Positions 31,449 to 32,524 of a DNA stretch of 32,524 bases are shown in pieces; the first letter of the stretch is position 1; the number at the start of each line of letters is the position of its first letter. A program made the translations under genes and the position numbers. Location: the NCBI GenBank assembly GCA_030538155.1, contig JAUNUN010000033.1, positions 1-32,524 of the forward strand, in the 5' to 3' direction. The stretch is from a bacterium (GTDB lineage: Bacteria; Desulfobacterota; Desulfobulbia; Desulfobulbales; Desulfobulbaceae). The notes under the pieces were generated by a model. That model did not search any database. It saw only the letters and a list, made by a program, of their open reading frames with translations, and was not told the DNA's origin.

Positions 31449-31853
31449 ATGCCACAAGGGCAGTTTGAACTGCACAGCAACGGCCGGAGAGAATTTATTG
31501 ATCTCTCCGGCCGTATCCGTACCATAGTCCGGGAAAGCGGCATTCAGGACGGGCTTCTGGTGCTGTACAACCCGCACACCACCGCCGGCCTGACCATTAA
31601 CGAAGGCGCAGATACGGATGTGCAAAGAGATATTCTGGATACTTTTGCCCGCATGGTGCCCGATGCAGCCCACTATCGTCACCTTGAAGGCAATTCCCCT
31701 GCCCATGTGATGGCAAGCCTCTCCGGCGCAAGCGTATCGATCATCGTTCATCAGGGCCAGATCCAGCTCGGTACCTGGCAACGCATCTTTTTCTGCGAAT
31801 TTGACGGGCCGCGCCGCCGCACATTGCGTTGGCTGCTCCTGGCTGATCGCTAG
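31449..31853 (+). CDS. yjbQ: YjbQ family (UPF0047) protein
   Basis: A 134-residue protein of the secondary thiamine-phosphate synthase fold. The family motifs are all present: LVLYNPHTTAGLTINEGADTD, HLEGNSPAHVMASLSG, and the end LGTWQRIFFCEFDGPR. Metal-binding His residues are in NPHTTA and HLEGNSPAH. Members show thiamine-phosphate synthase activity in E. coli when overproduced; the natural role is unclear. It starts 24 bases after the lipoprotein and has no obvious ribosome binding site. A weak hairpin terminator follows. Confidence 0.93.
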   Translation: MPQGQFELHSNGRREFIDLSGRIRTIVRESGIQDGLLVLYNPHTTAGLTINEGADTDVQRDILDTFARMVPDAAHYRHLEGNSPAHVMASLSGASVSIIVHQGQIQLGTWQRIFFCEFDGPRRRTLRWLLLADR

Positions 31854-31862
31854 TCCCAGTTT

Positions 31863-31887
31863 GCCTGGCCGCAAAGGCAGGCCTTCC
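31863..31887 (+). terminator. Possible terminator after yjbQ
   Basis: GCCTG (31863-31867) and CAGGC (31878-31882) form a short stem around a ten-base loop, followed by CTTCCTTTTTC. The stem is short, so termination may be weak. Confidence 0.4.
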
Positions 31888-31936
31888 TTTTTCTCCTGAA
31901 TAGATGGAGAAAACGAACGCATCTCCACAGGTTAAC

Positions 31937-32524
31937 ATGCACAATCTTCGTAGCCTGCGCGATTTTCTTAAACTCTTACGCGCAAAAAATGAATTGCAGG
32001 TCATTGATGTCGAGGTCGATCCCTATCTTGAGATGGCGGAAATCCACCGCCGCGTCATTGCTCGTCAAGGCCCGGCCCTCCTGTTCACCAAGGTTAAAGG
32101 TTCCATCTTTCCGGTGGCAACTAATCTCTTCGGCAAGCAGAGTCGTCTGGAACTGGCTTTTGGCGCGCGACCGCGCGACTTTGTTCGGCAACTGGTGGCA
32201 TTGGTGGAACAATCCATGCCGCCCTCTCTTTCCACCCTGTGGCAGGCGCGCGGCCTGATGGGCCAGGGTTTGCGCATAGGGCTTAAGCAGGTGAAAAGCG
32301 GCCCCATTCTGGAATGCAGCCAAGAACCCTGCCGCTTGGGCGGCTTGCCCATGCTCACCTCCTGGCATACAGACGGCGGTCCTTTTGTCACCCTGCCCCT
32401 GGTATATACGGAAGATCCGGGCGGCCAGGGCCACAACCTGGGCATGTACCGCATCCAGCGCTATGACGGCACCACCGCCGGCATCCACTGGCAGATCCAC
32501 AAGGGCGGCGGCTACCACTATTTT
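31937..32524 (+). CDS. ubiD: UbiD-family decarboxylase, N-terminal part (runs off right edge)
   Basis: The frame is open to the end of the window (196 residues visible). MHNLRSLRDFLKLLRAKNE, DVEVDPYLEMAEIHRRVI, GPALLFTKVKGS and VATNLFGKQSRLE are typical of UbiD, the prenylated-FMN-dependent decarboxylase of 4-hydroxybenzoate-type substrates in quinone synthesis or anaerobic aromatic metabolism. The later segments LTSWHTDGGPFVTLPLVYT and LGMYRIQRYDG carry the conserved first half of the active-site domain. The start ATG at 31937 has AGG just upstream; an in-frame ATG at 31904 is possible. It follows yjbQ by about 80 bases. The exact substrate cannot be judged from this part. Confidence 0.9.
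   Translation, partial: MHNLRSLRDFLKLLRAKNELQVIDVEVDPYLEMAEIHRRVIARQGPALLFTKVKGSIFPVATNLFGKQSRLELAFGARPRDFVRQLVALVEQSMPPSLSTLWQARGLMGQGLRIGLKQVKSGPILECSQEPCRLGGLPMLTSWHTDGGPFVTLPLVYTEDPGGQGHNLGMYRIQRYDGTTAGIHWQIHKGGGYHYF

Noticed and set aside
1..32524. CRISPR array, toxin-antitoxin pair or prophage genes
   Set aside because: No regularly spaced repeats, no recognised toxin or antitoxin, no integrase or structural phage gene were found.

Overview
This 32.5-kb window looks like chromosomal backbone of an anaerobic deltaproteobacterium (Desulfobacterota). A sulfate-reducer relative of the Desulfobulbales type is my inference from gene content and protein style: membrane-anchored NrfH plus NrfA instead of NrfBCD, a b6-type cytochrome b with a modified Qo motif, a short PSD-A type phosphatidylserine decarboxylase, a Rieske/cytochrome b pair without cytochrome c1, and cbpA-cbpM. 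No rRNA or tRNA gene was seen. Genes are dense, often overlap by 1-11 bases, and are mostly housekeeping.

Layout. Positions 1-4269 (minus strand) run purA, then a 326-base gap, then a tight operon rpoZ-dnaJ-moaC-dksA/traR-galT; galT runs off the left edge. Positions 4423-6768 (minus) hold nrfH-nrfA for ammonifying nitrite reduction, followed by a cluster of terminator hairpins. Divergent from nrfH is a ygbA-family gene linked to NO stress, then a two-domain polyphosphate kinase 2, then tatB-tatC and an EamA transporter (7047-11297, plus). Convergent to these is hemB - cytidine/adenosine-deaminase-like gene - uncharacterised radical SAM gene (11389-13990, minus), joined by 4-base overlaps.

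Positions 13991-15250 are the only clearly accessory stretch: a long perfect-type hairpin, a decayed HTH/GIY-YIG gene with three frameshifts, and two copies of a G+C-rich palindromic repeat. An NtrX-like sigma-54 activator (minus) follows. From 16873 the plus strand carries a strong sigma-70 promoter, an attenuator-like terminator, ilvB-ilvN, psd-pssA (phosphatidylethanolamine synthesis), rsmD-coaD, Rieske-cytochrome b, and a VanZ-domain protein.

Positions 24517-24930 hold a 58-residue double CxxCxGxG protein and a structured RNA-like element ending in a strong terminator. gapA and a GT5 glycogen-synthase-like gene are on the minus strand. The right end (plus) has cbpA-cbpM, rmuC, two tandem glycine-zipper lipoproteins, yjbQ and the start of a ubiD-family gene that runs off the edge.

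The most interesting non-routine items are the possible SAM-I-like RNA with no downstream gene, the ilvB attenuator, the 107-base inverted-repeat element in the purA leader, the hemB-linked deaminase/radical SAM pair, and the pseudogenised HTH/GIY-YIG gene next to repeats. I did not find a clear new multi-gene defence or mobile system.
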